From Chloroflexota bacterium (GTDB taxonomy: Bacteria; Chloroflexota; UBA11872): 64,000 bases of DNA. The notes under the pieces are model-generated. The model searched no databases. It was not told the origin of the DNA and saw only the letters and a list, made by a program, of their open reading frames with translations. Made by a program: the position numbers and the translations under genes. Shown here one piece after another: positions 19,214 to 28,753 of this stretch. Within the stretch, counting starts at the first letter, position 1; the number at the start of each line of letters is the position of its first letter. Location: the NCBI GenBank assembly GCA_026708035.1, contig JAPOVQ010000035.1, positions 1 through 64,000 on the forward strand, in the 5' to 3' direction.

Positions 19214-20305
19214 CTAGACGGCGGGTACCACCACGGGCTCGACCTGGCCAGAGTCGATTGAGCGGTTCATGGCCAGCACGACTGCCAGACTGCGCATGCC
19301 GTCGGCATATGTGCTCAATATGCCGGAGGTGTCTCCCGTGCGTACCGCATCCAGGAACGTGACCATTTCCTGGTAGTGCATGAAGTCGGGCGGCGCGTCG
19401 AGCGGCGCGTCAGGCTTGCGCGAGCCGTCGCGGCCCAAGCTTGGGGCTCGAGGAAACGCGTCGTTGACGACGGTTCCTTCACCCTTCGGATCGCCGATGG
19501 TGCCGAATACGCCTGGTGCGTTTCCGGCGGGTTCCAGCTCCAGGTGGAAATCCGGGCCATTGAACTCGAACTTGGTGTACCCCCAGGGCGCCGCCCATGA
19601 ATGCACCTGGTAGCCCACCGCACCGGATTCGAACTGGATCGTACTGACGGCGGTGTCCTCGACCGTAAAGCCAGGACCCTTGGGGCGCGCCACGTTGCTG
19701 CCGAACGCGTGGACACTCGTGATCTCACCGACGAGAAAGCGCATGAGATCGGCGTAATGGATGGCCTGGTCTAGCAAGGGGCCGCCCGAGCGAGCTTTGT
19801 CAAAAAACCACGGACGGAACCCGCCCGTGAGCGCCGGGGCGCTGAGATAGGTGCACAGCACAAGGCTTACTGTCCGGCCGGCGAGCAGCTCGCGCATTCG
19901 CTGAACCGGCGGCAAGTAGCGCATGTTGAATCCGGCCATGCACACGATGCCGCTGTCGCGCACGATGTGGGCCACGGCCTGTGCGTGCTCCAGGGAATCT
20001 GCCGGCGGCTTCTCACAGAAGACCGCGACATCTCGCTCAGCCGCCCGCTCGAACACTTGGCGTCGGATCCCCGGCGGCACGCAGATGAGCACGGCGTCCA
20101 GCCCGCGCTCCGCATCGAACATGGCGTCGACCGACGGGTATGTGCTGGCGCCGGCCCGGCTTGCCAGCTTGGTGGCTTGGGCGTCGTCGGCATCACATAC
20201 GGCGACGACGCGATTTCCGGGAATGAACTCCAGGTTTGAGTAGTGGCGCCTGCCAATGCTTCCGGCGCCAATGATGCCGATTGCGAGTTCGTCGGATGGC
20301 GTCAT
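19214..20305 (-). CDS. Gfo/Idh/MocA family oxidoreductase 1
   Basis: A 363-residue NAD(P)-dependent dehydrogenase. The N-terminal Rossmann fold shows GIIGAGSIGRRHYSN (glycines 13, 15, 18), and CEKPPA is the family EKP motif whose Lys lies at the active site. The C-terminal GFO domain follows. Members oxidise or reduce sugar, inositol or sugar-acid ring carbons. The start at ATG 20305 is only 10 nt downstream of the isomerase stop, so the two form an operon. This suggests a dehydrogenase/isomerase step pair in sugar or inositol catabolism, which is an inference. A longer open frame upstream runs into the isomerase gene. Confidence 0.9.
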   Translation of the reverse strand: MTPSDELAIGIIGAGSIGRRHYSNLEFIPGNRVVAVCDADDAQATKLASRAGASTYPSVDAMFDAERGLDAVLICVPPGIRRQVFERAAERDVAVFCEKPPADSLEHAQAVAHIVRDSGIVCMAGFNMRYLPPVQRMRELLAGRTVSLVLCTYLSAPALTGGFRPWFFDKARSGGPLLDQAIHYADLMRFLVGEITSVHAFGSNVARPKGPGFTVEDTAVSTIQFESGAVGYQVHSWAAPWGYTKFEFNGPDFHLELEPAGNAPGVFGTIGDPKGEGTVVNDAFPRAPSLGRDGSRKPDAPLDAPPDFMHYQEMVTFLDAVRTGDTSGILSTYADGMRSLAVVLAMNRSIDSGQVEPVVVPAV

Positions 20306-20315
20306 GTCAGTACTC

Positions 20316-21164
20316 CTAGCCGCGAGGCACGCCGGCTTCGCGGAATGCGCCGTCCAAGGTGGCATAGGCGAATTCAGCGGCGGCCACGGGGAGGTAGGCC
20401 GGCTTGTTCCAGACCATGCCACTCACCTCCAAGGTGATGAAATCGTCCCAGCCGGCCTCATGCATGGCCCGCACATAGCCGGTCGTGTCCAGCTCGCCTT
20501 GGCCGAGCAGCAGCAGGTCGAGGCTGCCGTCGTCGTAGACGCGCGTGTCCGTGACATGGGTATGCCCGGTGATCGGCACCAGCGCCGGCACCGCCTCTTC
20601 GACCGTCTCGCCGGCAAGAAAGAAGTGCACCATGTCGAAGTGCAGCTTGACCCGGTCGTGGCCGATCTGGTCGATCAGCCACAGCGCGCGGGTGGTGCGG
20701 TCGACGGCGGCGCCGGAGTGGGCCTCGATCGCGAGGTGGAAGCCCTCACGCTCGGCGAGCTCCCCGTACTCCCGACCCGCCGCGGCCAGCGAGTCGCGGA
20801 TCTTGAGCCATTCGTAGTCCCTTCCGCCAATGCCGAATGCCAGTACCGGCTCGCGGTCGGGAACGAAGTCTCGCACCAGGCCATTGAGCTCGCGAGCGAA
20901 TTCGAAGTTCGCGGCGTGCTTGGCGGCCTCTGTTTCATGCACGTGAAGGGCCGTGGCGAACGAGGCCGGCACGCCCATGTCGTGATCGGCGAGCAATCCA
21001 CGAATAGCTGCGCGCCGGTTCGGAGTCATCGCCTCCGGCAGCGAACCGACGTGGCGCGGCCCAGTGCAAATCTCGACGCCGTCGTAGCCGATGTTCGCCA
21101 GGATCGGGATGGCGTCCTCGAGCGTGTGCTTCGGCATGGCATAGGTTCCGTAGGCAATCTTCAT
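20316..21164 (-). CDS. Sugar phosphate isomerase/epimerase family TIM-barrel protein 1
   Basis: A 282-residue xylose isomerase-like TIM barrel (AP endonuclease 2 superfamily). Metal-site residues can be read in order: Glu in LAIEAHSG, Asp and His in LHFDMVHFF, His in ITGHTHVTD, and Glu in ITLEVSG. The N-terminus MKIAYGTYAMP and the GYDGVEI strand are typical. It is likely an isomerase, epimerase or dehydratase of a sugar or inositol derivative. It is the first gene of a pair with the Gfo/Idh oxidoreductase 10 nt downstream, an arrangement common in inositol and sugar degradation loci. Confidence 0.88.
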   Translation of the reverse strand: MKIAYGTYAMPKHTLEDAIPILANIGYDGVEICTGPRHVGSLPEAMTPNRRAAIRGLLADHDMGVPASFATALHVHETEAAKHAANFEFARELNGLVRDFVPDREPVLAFGIGGRDYEWLKIRDSLAAAGREYGELAEREGFHLAIEAHSGAAVDRTTRALWLIDQIGHDRVKLHFDMVHFFLAGETVEEAVPALVPITGHTHVTDTRVYDDGSLDLLLLGQGELDTTGYVRAMHEAGWDDFITLEVSGMVWNKPAYLPVAAAEFAYATLDGAFREAGVPRG

Positions 21165-21276
21165 GTGCTGGAGCTCCGTGTGACTGGGCCGGTGGCCCGG
21201 CGGCTGCCGTCGCTTCCGGAGCGAAGGCAGAGAGATTGGATGGCTGTCTTTCGGATCAACGCCGGCAATCTTCGCA

Positions 21277-21720
21277 TCAGGACGCGGTGTGGTTGTTCAG
21301 TGGCCGGCGCGCCGCGTCCACGAACTCCTGCCAGCCGCTGGCTTCCCACTCACGCCGGCGCTCATTGATGCCCTCGATGAGGGACTCGCGCGTGAATTCG
21401 TCGGCAACCAGGCGCGTAGTCTCGATGTAGCGCACCAAGCGGTCGAGCTCGCGGCCGATGGATGAGCGGGCCAGCTCGACAATTGCCTCGATGTCCGCGC
21501 TCGCTCCATCCTTGCGCCGCAGCTTGCCCGCACGTTTGCGAAACGTCTCGATCCAGGGAAGTGGCACTTCGCCCTCGTTCACGATGAGCTCGGCGAAACG
21601 ATGTCGCTCTTCGATTTGGCTTGCTGCCCGCCGCACCATCCACAGCGACCAGAGAATGACGCCCGTGCACACGAGGGCGATAAGGAAGCCCAGCGGGATT
21701 ACCAACTGCAGCAAAGACAC
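21277..21720 (-). CDS. Small membrane-anchored protein of unknown function
   Basis: A 147-residue protein with one N-terminal transmembrane helix (about 5-28, rich in Leu, Ile and Val), then a charged, mostly helical cytoplasmic tail with many Arg and Glu and probably coiled-coil character around residues 75-130. I recognise no family. It lies 64 nt downstream of the ABC ATPase gene on the same strand and could be the last gene of that transcript, or an independent gene. Confidence 0.6.
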   Translation of the reverse strand: MSLLQLVIPLGFLIALVCTGVILWSLWMVRRAASQIEERHRFAELIVNEGEVPLPWIETFRKRAGKLRRKDGASADIEAIVELARSSIGRELDRLVRYIETTRLVADEFTRESLIEGINERRREWEASGWQEFVDAARRPLNNHTAS

Positions 21721-21784
21721 CGACTCGGCCTGCCGCCTGCCTAACTCACGCCGCCGAGGCCGCGCAGCAGCTGGGCAGGTGGAC

Positions 21785-22861
21785 TCAAGCGGTTACGCCG
21801 CGAAGGTCTAGCTCCTCGGCAAAGTGGCAGGCAGATTCGTGTCCCTCGCCAACCACGCGCAACTCAGGGGTTTCCTCGCGGCATCGGTCTTGAGCGTAGC
21901 GGCAGCGCGGGTGGAAATAGCATCCGCTCGGTGGGTCCGCGGGGTCGGCCACCTCGCCCTCCAGCGTAATCTCTTCGAGCTTCCGCTTCGGGTCGGGCAG
22001 CGGCACCGCCGACATGAGGGCCTCGGTGTAGGGGTGCTTGGGGTTGCTGAAGAGTTCTTCGGTCGAGGCGTGCTCAACGACCTTGCCGACGTACATCACC
22101 GCCACTTCGTCGGAGATGTGCTCGACGACGCTCAGGTCGTGAGCGATGAACAGGTAGGCGATGCCGAACTCTTCCTGCAGCTCTTCCAGCAGGTTGATGA
22201 TCTGCGCCTGGACCGAGACGTCGAGTGCCGAGACGGCTTCGTCACAGATGATGACCTTCGGGTTCAAGGCCAAGGCGCGAGCAATTCCGATGCGCTGGCG
22301 CTGCCCGCCGCTGAACGCGTGTGGATAACGCTTGAGGTAGCGGATGTCCAGACCGACCACCTCGAGCAGCTCGCTCACGCGAGTCTCGAGCTCGCGGCCG
22401 CGCGCCACATTGTGAATCCGGAGCGGCTCACCCACGATGTCCAGCACGGTTTTTCGGGGATCGAGGCTGGAATAAGGATCCTGGAAGACCATCTGCAGGT
22501 TGCGACGGTACTCGCGCAACTCGCGGGAGCCGAGCTCCGTCAGCTCCGTATCCTGGTTGTCGACTTGCATGCGAACGCTGCCGTCGGTGGGCTCGATGGC
22601 GCGCACCACGCAACGGCCGAGCGTGGTCTTGCCGCATCCCGATTCGCCCACGAGACCGAGCGTCTTCCCCTCGGCTATCGAAAGGCTGACGTCGTCAACG
22701 GCGCGGACGTATCCAACGACTCGCCGCAACAGGCCCCTCTCAATGGGGAAGTACTTCTTGAGCCCCTCGATCTCGAGAATGGTGTTGGCGGCTTGCCCGT
22801 TGGATGTCTCTGTCGACATGGACTGGGTTGAGTCGCTCTGCATATCTTGCTCGCTACTCAT
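21785..22861 (-). CDS. Dipeptide/oligopeptide ABC transporter ATPase (DppF/OppF-type)
   Basis: A 358-residue ATP-binding subunit. Walker A is [11 protein letters not shown], the signature is FSGGQRQR and Walker B runs into CDEAVSALD, with the H-loop in [10 protein letters not shown]. The C-terminal Opp extension has the conserved cysteines in [14 protein letters not shown] and a later CHF, probably for an iron-sulfur cluster as in characterised DppD/F. The start ATG at 22861 overlaps the stop of the preceding ATPase by 8 nt, so the two are translationally coupled and should form the heterodimer. A GTG at 22870 is less likely. Confidence 0.93.
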   Translation of the reverse strand: MSSEQDMQSDSTQSMSTETSNGQAANTILEIEGLKKYFPIERGLLRRVVGYVRAVDDVSLSIAEGKTLGLVGESGCGKTTLGRCVVRAIEPTDGSVRMQVDNQDTELTELGSRELREYRRNLQMVFQDPYSSLDPRKTVLDIVGEPLRIHNVARGRELETRVSELLEVVGLDIRYLKRYPHAFSGGQRQRIGIARALALNPKVIICDEAVSALDVSVQAQIINLLEELQEEFGIAYLFIAHDLSVVEHISDEVAVMYVGKVVEHASTEELFSNPKHPYTEALMSAVPLPDPKRKLEEITLEGEVADPADPPSGCYFHPRCRYAQDRCREETPELRVVGEGHESACHFAEELDLRGVTA

Positions 22862-23891
22862 AGAGCACACACCGTACGTGGTGGCCCGGCGACGTTTCGA
22901 GCATGTCCGGCACCTTGGCGTCGCAGCGGCCGGGGATGAACTTGGGACAGCGAGAAGAAAAGCCGCATTCCTCGGGCGGATTCAGCGGCACCGGCACGGT
23001 TCCGGCAATGGAGCTGAGGCGCTCGCCGCGCGTCAATCCGATCCGCGGAATCGATTCCATGAGCGCTTGCGTGTATGGGTGTTGCGGCTCGCCGAAGATC
23101 GCTTCGACCGAGCCCTGCTCGACGACACGCCCGAGGTACATCACGACCATCTGGTCGGCCATGTTCGCGATCACGCCGAGGTTGTGCGTGATGAACATGA
23201 TCGACATGCCCATTTCCTTCTGAAGGTCCTGCATCAGACGCAGGATCTGGGCTTGGATGGTTACGTCCAGCGCGGTGGTGGGCTCGTCGGCGATGAGCAG
23301 CTTGGGTCGCAGCACCAGCGCCATGGCAATCATGGCTCGCTGACGCATGCCGCCGGACAACTCATGCGGCAGTGCGTCGACGCGCCGCTCGGCCTCCGGG
23401 ATGCCCACCTGGCTCAGTACCTCAATGGCGCGCTCACGGGCAGCCTGCTTCGGTACGTTTTCGTGCACCAGGATGGCTTCCATGATCTGGTTGCCCACGC
23501 TGTGCACGGGCGAGAACGCCGTCATCGGCTCCTGGAAGATCATGGCGATATCGCGCCCGCGAACGTCGCGGATTTCCCGCCCGGACGGATGGAGCGACGC
23601 GAGATCAACGGTTTCGCCGTTGCGCCGCAACCAGATGTTGCCTTCGGTTTCGCCGGGCTTGGGCACGATGCGAAGAATCGACTGGCCGGTGACGCTCTTG
23701 CCGCAGCCGGACTCGCCGACGATTCCAAGTGTCTCGTTGCGCCGAATGGCGAACGAGACGCCGTCAACGGCCTTCAGCGTTCCTTCATCCAATTCGAAGT
23801 ACGTGCGGACATCGTTCAGCTCGAGAATGACGTCTTCGTCCGTGAGCGCCCCTGATTCGGGCGCGGCGACGGTTGCTTGTTCTTCTGTCAT
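22854..23891 (-). CDS. Dipeptide/oligopeptide ABC transporter ATPase (DppD/OppD-type)
   Basis: A 345-residue ATP-binding subunit with Walker [12 protein letters not shown], signature LSGGMRQR and Walker [11 protein letters not shown]. The C-terminal domain has cysteines in [15 protein letters not shown] and the final CVLYE. It is the fourth gene of the importer operon, starting 7 nt after the permease C stop and overlapping the next ATPase. The N-terminal 20 residues precede the usual [10 protein letters not shown] start and are acidic and Ala-rich. It energises import by the neighbouring permeases. Confidence 0.93.
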   Translation of the reverse strand: MTEEQATVAAPESGALTDEDVILELNDVRTYFELDEGTLKAVDGVSFAIRRNETLGIVGESGCGKSVTGQSILRIVPKPGETEGNIWLRRNGETVDLASLHPSGREIRDVRGRDIAMIFQEPMTAFSPVHSVGNQIMEAILVHENVPKQAARERAIEVLSQVGIPEAERRVDALPHELSGGMRQRAMIAMALVLRPKLLIADEPTTALDVTIQAQILRLMQDLQKEMGMSIMFITHNLGVIANMADQMVVMYLGRVVEQGSVEAIFGEPQHPYTQALMESIPRIGLTRGERLSSIAGTVPVPLNPPEECGFSSRCPKFIPGRCDAKVPDMLETSPGHHVRCVLYE

Positions 23892-23898
23892 GGCTCCC

Positions 23899-25044
23899 CT
23901 ATCGGTACGGGTCCGCGGCGTCCCGTAGTCCGTCGCCCAGGAAGTTGAACAGCAGCACGGCGAGGATCACAAACACTCCCGGGATCATGAGCCAGGGGAA
24001 GACCGCGATCACGCTCACGTTCTGCGCGTCTTGCATCAGCGTGCCCCAGCTCACGGCGGGAGCGCGGATGCCCAAGCGCAGGAAGCTGAGCGTGGTTTCG
24101 GCCAGGATCATGCTCGGCACTGCCAGAGTCAGATGCACAATCAGGAAGCTCATGAAGCCGGGCACGAGGTGATCAAACAGCACGCGCATGTTGCCGGCGC
24201 CGGCCACGCGTGCCGCCATCACATAGTCGTTCTCACGCAACTCGAGGATCTTGCCACGCACAACCCGGGCCAGGCCTGCCCAACTGACCACCGACAGCAC
24301 AACCGTGATCGCGAAATAGGTCTGCAGCGGCGACCAGGTAATCGGCACCGCGGCGCTCAGCGACATCCAGAGCGGAATGGTTGGCACCGAAATCACGAAC
24401 TCGATGAACCGCTGGATCAGCAGGTCAACGGTGCCGCCGAAATAGCCGGAAACGCCGCCGATGATGATTCCCAGCACGAAGCTGAGGACGACGCCAACCA
24501 GCCCGATCGAAAGGCTGATGCGGGCCGCGGCAAGGGTCCGCGAGAACACGTCACGCCCCAACTCATCGGTGCCGAAGAGGTGAATTGTCGTCCCCTCTAC
24601 GCCAAAGAAGTGGCGATCCCACTCGAAGAGGCCCCAAAATTTGTAGGGTGCGCTCTGCGTGAACAGACCGATGGGACGGACTTGCTCGGGGTCCTCTTCA
24701 AACGTTCGTTTGAACGACACTGGGTCGACAATCGCCTTCGTGCCGTAAAGGAATGGCATCTGCCATGTCCCGTTGCTATCGATGACGTGAATGCGGGTCG
24801 GCGGAGAGGACAGCTTGTCGTGCCGGTCCGTGAAGTCGTAGGGGATCCAGAAGTCATAGGTGATGGCGAAGAAGTAGCCGAGTAGCAACAGCACGCCGCT
24901 GAGATAGCCCAAACGGTGGCGGCGGAACTTGCGCCACATGAGCTGCCATTGCGAGGCGACGTAGTACTGCTCTTCCTCGGTGAATTCACGGACTGATATT
25001 CCGGCTCCCGAGGTGGTCGTGGGTTCGTAGGAGGTTGTTGCCAT
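23899..25044 (-). CDS. ABC transporter permease, DppC/OppC type
   Basis: A 381-residue inner-membrane permease with a cytoplasmic N-terminus, one helix near residue 50, a long extracytoplasmic region (about 75-165) and a cluster of five C-terminal helices. The coupling motif is in LRENDYVMAARVAGAGNMRVLFDHLVPG, of which EAA-like residues AARVAGA can be seen. The enlarged periplasmic insert, longer than in E. coli DppC, is common in Chloroflexota and actinobacterial homologues. It starts 3 nt after the DppB-type stop. Confidence 0.93.
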   Translation of the reverse strand: MATTSYEPTTTSGAGISVREFTEEEQYYVASQWQLMWRKFRRHRLGYLSGVLLLLGYFFAITYDFWIPYDFTDRHDKLSSPPTRIHVIDSNGTWQMPFLYGTKAIVDPVSFKRTFEEDPEQVRPIGLFTQSAPYKFWGLFEWDRHFFGVEGTTIHLFGTDELGRDVFSRTLAAARISLSIGLVGVVLSFVLGIIIGGVSGYFGGTVDLLIQRFIEFVISVPTIPLWMSLSAAVPITWSPLQTYFAITVVLSVVSWAGLARVVRGKILELRENDYVMAARVAGAGNMRVLFDHLVPGFMSFLIVHLTLAVPSMILAETTLSFLRLGIRAPAVSWGTLMQDAQNVSVIAVFPWLMIPGVFVILAVLLFNFLGDGLRDAADPYR

Positions 25045-25047
25045 TGG

Positions 25048-26058
25048 TTAGGCCGCCACGGCGCGTTCTTGGCGAATCCGCGGATCCACCACCGCCAGAA
25101 GAATGTCGGAAAGGAATGTTCCAAAGATGACGAGCGCGCCCTCGACCATGACGATGCTGCCGGCGAGGAACATGTCCTGCGCCCGGAGGGCCGTTAGCAA
25201 GACGGGGCCGGTCATCGGCAGGCTGAGCACGATGGCGACGACGGCGTTGCCGCCGAAGATGCCCGGCAGAATGTAGGCCGTGCTGCTCACGATGGGGTTC
25301 AGGGCCAGCCGGACGGGGTACTTGAACAGCAGCTTGCGCTCGGATACGCCGCGTGCGCGTGCCGTGATCACATACTGCTTGCCAAGCTCGTCGAGCAGCA
25401 CGCCGCGCATCACGCGTATGGTGCCGGCGGTTCCGGCGGTGCCGAGAACCACAACCGGCACGATTAAGTGCTGCAACATGTCGATGACTTTTTCAATGCT
25501 CCAAGGCGCCAGCGCGTACTCGGTCGAAAAGAGACCACCGGCGCTGATATCGAAGAATTCATTCAACGCCCACATCAAAAGGAGGGCGAGCATGAAATTA
25601 GGCACTGCCAATCCAATGAACCCGATGGCGGTGAAGAAATAGTCGCCCGGTCGGTACTGGTGCGTCGCCGAGTAGATTCCGATCGGGATGGCGACCGCGT
25701 AGGTGAAAATGAGCGCCCCGGTCGATAAGAGGATCGTGAAGGGGAGCACTTCGGCAAGAATCTTGGTTACCGGCTGCTCGGCGGCGCGCCAACTGCCGAA
25801 GGAACGACCCAGATCGCCCACCACGAAGCGGCCCGCCCAGTAGAAGTACTGCTCGATGGGCGTGCGGTCGAGGCCGTAGTAGAGCTTGAGGGACTCGATC
25901 TCCTCACGCTCGAGGAACGTCCCAGCCTGCTCCTGGCCGGCGATGTAGTTGGTGAGGAAGTCTCCCGGCGGGAGCTGGATGACGATGAAGACCACCACAC
26001 TCAGCAGCCACCATCCGACGACCATGAACAGGAACCGTCGGACCAGATATGCCCTCAT
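25048..26058 (-). CDS. ABC transporter permease, DppB/OppB type
   Basis: A 336-residue permease with six predicted transmembrane helices. The first helix follows RRFLFMVVGWWLLSVVVFI, the typical DppB N-terminus. LRMTRAxxL-like coupling residues are represented by RVMRGVLLDELGKQYVITAR with ARGVSE after it. It is the second gene in the importer operon, 158 nt after the binding-protein gene with a strong hairpin in the gap, and overlaps nothing downstream (3-nt spacing to the DppC-type gene). It forms the channel with the DppC-type permease. Confidence 0.93.
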   Translation of the reverse strand: MRAYLVRRFLFMVVGWWLLSVVVFIVIQLPPGDFLTNYIAGQEQAGTFLEREEIESLKLYYGLDRTPIEQYFYWAGRFVVGDLGRSFGSWRAAEQPVTKILAEVLPFTILLSTGALIFTYAVAIPIGIYSATHQYRPGDYFFTAIGFIGLAVPNFMLALLLMWALNEFFDISAGGLFSTEYALAPWSIEKVIDMLQHLIVPVVVLGTAGTAGTIRVMRGVLLDELGKQYVITARARGVSERKLLFKYPVRLALNPIVSSTAYILPGIFGGNAVVAIVLSLPMTGPVLLTALRAQDMFLAGSIVMVEGALVIFGTFLSDILLAVVDPRIRQERAVAA

Positions 26059-26164
26059 GCGTTGCGTCCCTCTCTGACGCCCAACCTCAACTCGCCAGCG
26101 TTTCCGTCAACTCGATCCGGTCGTGGCGCTCGCCACCGTAGCGCAAACTCCACGACCGTTGCCA

Positions 26165-26200
26165 CCGGGAGCCGCCGACTGGATGGCCGGCGGCTCCCGG
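26165..26200 (-). promoter_or_regulatory. Intercistronic hairpin after the ABC binding-protein gene
   Basis: Perfect 13-nt arms CCGGGAGCCGCCG and CGGCGGCTCCCGG around a 10-nt loop. The hairpin begins 16 nt after the stop of the binding-protein gene on the minus strand. No T-run follows, so it is better read as an mRNA 3' stabiliser or partial attenuator that keeps binding-protein levels above permease levels, as known for other importer operons. Confidence 0.6.
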
Positions 26201-26216
26201 CGACCTTAGGTCGCGA

Positions 26217-28334
26217 CTATGCGTCCGGGATGAACCACTGGAACGCGCGATAGGGCTTCGTGAAGTTGGCCCCAGCGCCGAACCACAGGTTCTCCTCGTC
26301 GTCCGGGAAGTTCTTCACCCGGTTGTTGATGATCACCGGCTGCGGGGCAAGCCCCACGGTGCCGATCACCGTCAACTGCTCCGCCTGCCACCCGAAGTAC
26401 TGCCGACCGAGGTCGTCGTACTCCGCGGTGCCCGGCGCTGCCAGCTGCCAGGCGAACTTCAACTCGGCGTTGTCCTTGATCGCCTGCGGCGGCTCCGCGC
26501 CCTCGGCGCCGTCCGTGGCAAACCATCGGGTCCAACCGCCGGCCCAAACGGCTCGCTTGCCCTTGTAGCCCCAGACCCACGGGACCCAGCGGGTGAAGTA
26601 CCCGGCGGCTTCCGTGTGCTCGGTACCGATCATGATCTCGGTGAGCTGGTCCAAGCGCTCCTCGTAGAGCGGGCGCTCCATCTGGTTCCACTGGGTGTCG
26701 AGACCGACGTCACGCCAGTTCTCGGCCACCAGCTCGGCGATCGCGTCCTTCGGGCCTTCCTGGTCACCGATCTCGAAGATCAGCGTCAGGCGCTCGCCGT
26801 CCGGTCGCAGGCGCCAGCCTTCGCCGTCACGCTGGTCCAGCCCAATGCCGTCCAGCAACTCGTTGGCCTTGGCCTGGTCGAACTCGGTGTGGATCGTGCC
26901 CCAGTGGTCCTCGTAGAACGTGTAGCTCGGGAGGATCGTGCCCTGGAACGGCGTCGCCAGACCGAAGAACACCGCGTCGTTGATGGCGTCGCGGTCGATG
27001 GCCACCGAGAGCGCGATACGGAAGTCGAGCTCCTGGAAGATCTCGGCAACCGCCGCGTCCTTGTACGTCCAGTTGGGCTGGAGCGCCAAGGCCGAGCTTC
27101 GGAGCGCCTTGCTGATCAGCGTCCGGTAGTTGCCCGATCCCTCCTTGTCGCGGTACAGCGGCATGTTGTTGAAGTCGAGCTCGAACTGCCCGAAGTCAAG
27201 GTCGCCGTTGGTGATACGGAGCTGGTAGACCTCCTTGTCGGAGTACAACTCGTAGTTCAGACCGTCCACGTAGGGAAGCTGGTTCCCCTCGGTGTCGACG
27301 ATGTGGTAGTACGGGTTGCGGTCCAGCGAGGCTCGGTCCGCCGAGTGGGCGGTGAGCGTCCACGGCGCCAGCACCGGGCGGTTCACCGCATGCTCGGTAA
27401 ACCAGGTCTGGTGCGCGCCCCAGCGCATCTTGGCCTTGAAGAGCTGCGTCCAGTCGTCGAACCCCTCGTCGGTCGCCATCTTCGGGGCGTCCGCGTTGAA
27501 GTCCGCGTGGTACTGCTCCATGTAGTGCGACGACAGGTAGAACCCGCGCTCGCTACCACCACGGCCCAGCCGGTCCAGCAGGATCGGCACGGGGTCCGGG
27601 TAGGAGATCTCCACCGTCAGCTCGTCGGGCGTCTCGACCTTCGGCGGCTTGCCGTTGATCTTGGGGCCCGGGCCGGACGGCGAAAGCTCTTCGTTCACCA
27701 TGTAGTTGTCGTAGTGCCACTGGAAGTTGGCGGACGTGAACGGCGCCCCGTCCGACCACTTGTGGCCCTTGCGCAACTCGTAGACAACGGTGGTGCCGTC
27801 GGAGCTCACGTGGTGGCTCTTGACGGCGTCGTTGACCAGCGCGGTGCCCTCCATGTTGTAGGCCACGGCGTCGGTGCGGTTGGCGTTGCCAATGTCCACC
27901 GAAATCGCCACGCTGGCCCAGTTCGTGCGGCCACCGTAGTTGCCGATCGCTTCCCACGGCTGCCAGATCAGCGGCTCGTCGGGCAGGCGCTCTTCAACCG
28001 GCGGAAGATCGCCCGCGGCAACCATGTCGGCCAGCGCCGGCGCTTCCTTGTAGTCCTTGCCCAGCTCATACGTCATGCCCGTGTTGCGGTCGTGCTCGGG
28101 CATCATGCTGGGCGCTTCGGTCATGGCGGCGGTCGGCGCCTCGGTCGGCGCGGCGGTCGGGGCCGCGGTCGGGGCGGCAGTCGGGGCCGCCGTCGGGGCC
28201 GGCGTTGCCGGCGCCGCGGTCGCCTCGGCTACCTCGTCCTCAGCTTCGCCACAGGCGGCCAGCACGCCAACGGCGGCGGCCCCCGCGGTCACGGCGAGCA
28301 TTCGCCGTCTACTTAGCAACAGGTCCTTCGTCAT
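26217..28334 (-). CDS. ABC transporter substrate-binding lipoprotein (SBP family 5)
   Basis: A 705-residue extracytoplasmic solute-binding protein. The signal has twin arginines (SRRRML) and a lipobox VLAAC with C28, so it is a Tat- or Sec-exported lipoprotein. A linker of repeated APTA units (about residues 36-66) follows. The mature domain has the family 5 hallmark VVYELRKGHKWSDGAPFT and a second lobe with RIALSVAIDRDAIND. The start at ATG 28334 has GGGGGAGAGG immediately upstream. It is the first gene of the five-gene Dpp/Opp-type operon. Solutes of this family include peptides, but related systems import oligosaccharides, so specificity is open. Confidence 0.92.
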   Translation of the reverse strand: MTKDLLLSRRRMLAVTAGAAAVGVLAACGEAEDEVAEATAAPATPAPTAAPTAAPTAAPTAAPTEAPTAAMTEAPSMMPEHDRNTGMTYELGKDYKEAPALADMVAAGDLPPVEERLPDEPLIWQPWEAIGNYGGRTNWASVAISVDIGNANRTDAVAYNMEGTALVNDAVKSHHVSSDGTTVVYELRKGHKWSDGAPFTSANFQWHYDNYMVNEELSPSGPGPKINGKPPKVETPDELTVEISYPDPVPILLDRLGRGGSERGFYLSSHYMEQYHADFNADAPKMATDEGFDDWTQLFKAKMRWGAHQTWFTEHAVNRPVLAPWTLTAHSADRASLDRNPYYHIVDTEGNQLPYVDGLNYELYSDKEVYQLRITNGDLDFGQFELDFNNMPLYRDKEGSGNYRTLISKALRSSALALQPNWTYKDAAVAEIFQELDFRIALSVAIDRDAINDAVFFGLATPFQGTILPSYTFYEDHWGTIHTEFDQAKANELLDGIGLDQRDGEGWRLRPDGERLTLIFEIGDQEGPKDAIAELVAENWRDVGLDTQWNQMERPLYEERLDQLTEIMIGTEHTEAAGYFTRWVPWVWGYKGKRAVWAGGWTRWFATDGAEGAEPPQAIKDNAELKFAWQLAAPGTAEYDDLGRQYFGWQAEQLTVIGTVGLAPQPVIINNRVKNFPDDEENLWFGAGANFTKPYRAFQWFIPDA

Positions 28335-28753
28335 CCTCTCCCCCTTCTGGTCTCTACGGTCCCTTGGCGACACTCCGGTCGCCGATTCGGCGCTCAGCGT
28401 GGCGCCAACGAACAACTGACGCACGCATGTCCTCTGCTCCCACGCGCGCCGAATCTAGAGATACGCGAACTTGCCACAGTCTGAATGGATGGCATCGCGA
28501 ACGTCACGCCGAATATTGCCATATGCAACCGGCGCTGTCTGCCCCCACTCGCGCGCCCGCGTTCACGAGCGCACTTCCGTCGAACTCCACCTGCTGGAAA
28601 AGCCTCCCTCGCGTGCACAGCGCTAACTGTTACGCAGCGGCCCAACCGGCCCTTTGGCGGTTCGGGTGCCGACGATACCCGTTCGCGAATTCGCATGTCA
28701 ACGGCGTGAGATGCCGGGCGGTGGCGACCCAGTCGTGTCTGGCGATCGCCGGG
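28335..28753. other. 419-nt gap: leader of the importer operon
   Basis: This stretch separates the binding-protein start from the stop of an upstream membrane-protein gene on the same strand. It carries the strong GGGGGAGAGG ribosome-binding site next to 28334 and presumably the operon promoter, but I could not pick convincing -35/-10 boxes. No gene or RNA structure is recognised. Confidence 0.5.

Noticed and set aside
28057-28260. Tandem short repeats that might look like a CRISPR or VNTR array
   Set aside because: They encode the APTA linker of the binding lipoprotein in frame; no spacer pattern exists.
26616-28316. A 566-residue plus-strand frame opposite the ABC binding-protein gene
   Set aside because: It is a GC-driven shadow of the binding-protein gene, which has a signal peptide, lipobox and family motifs.
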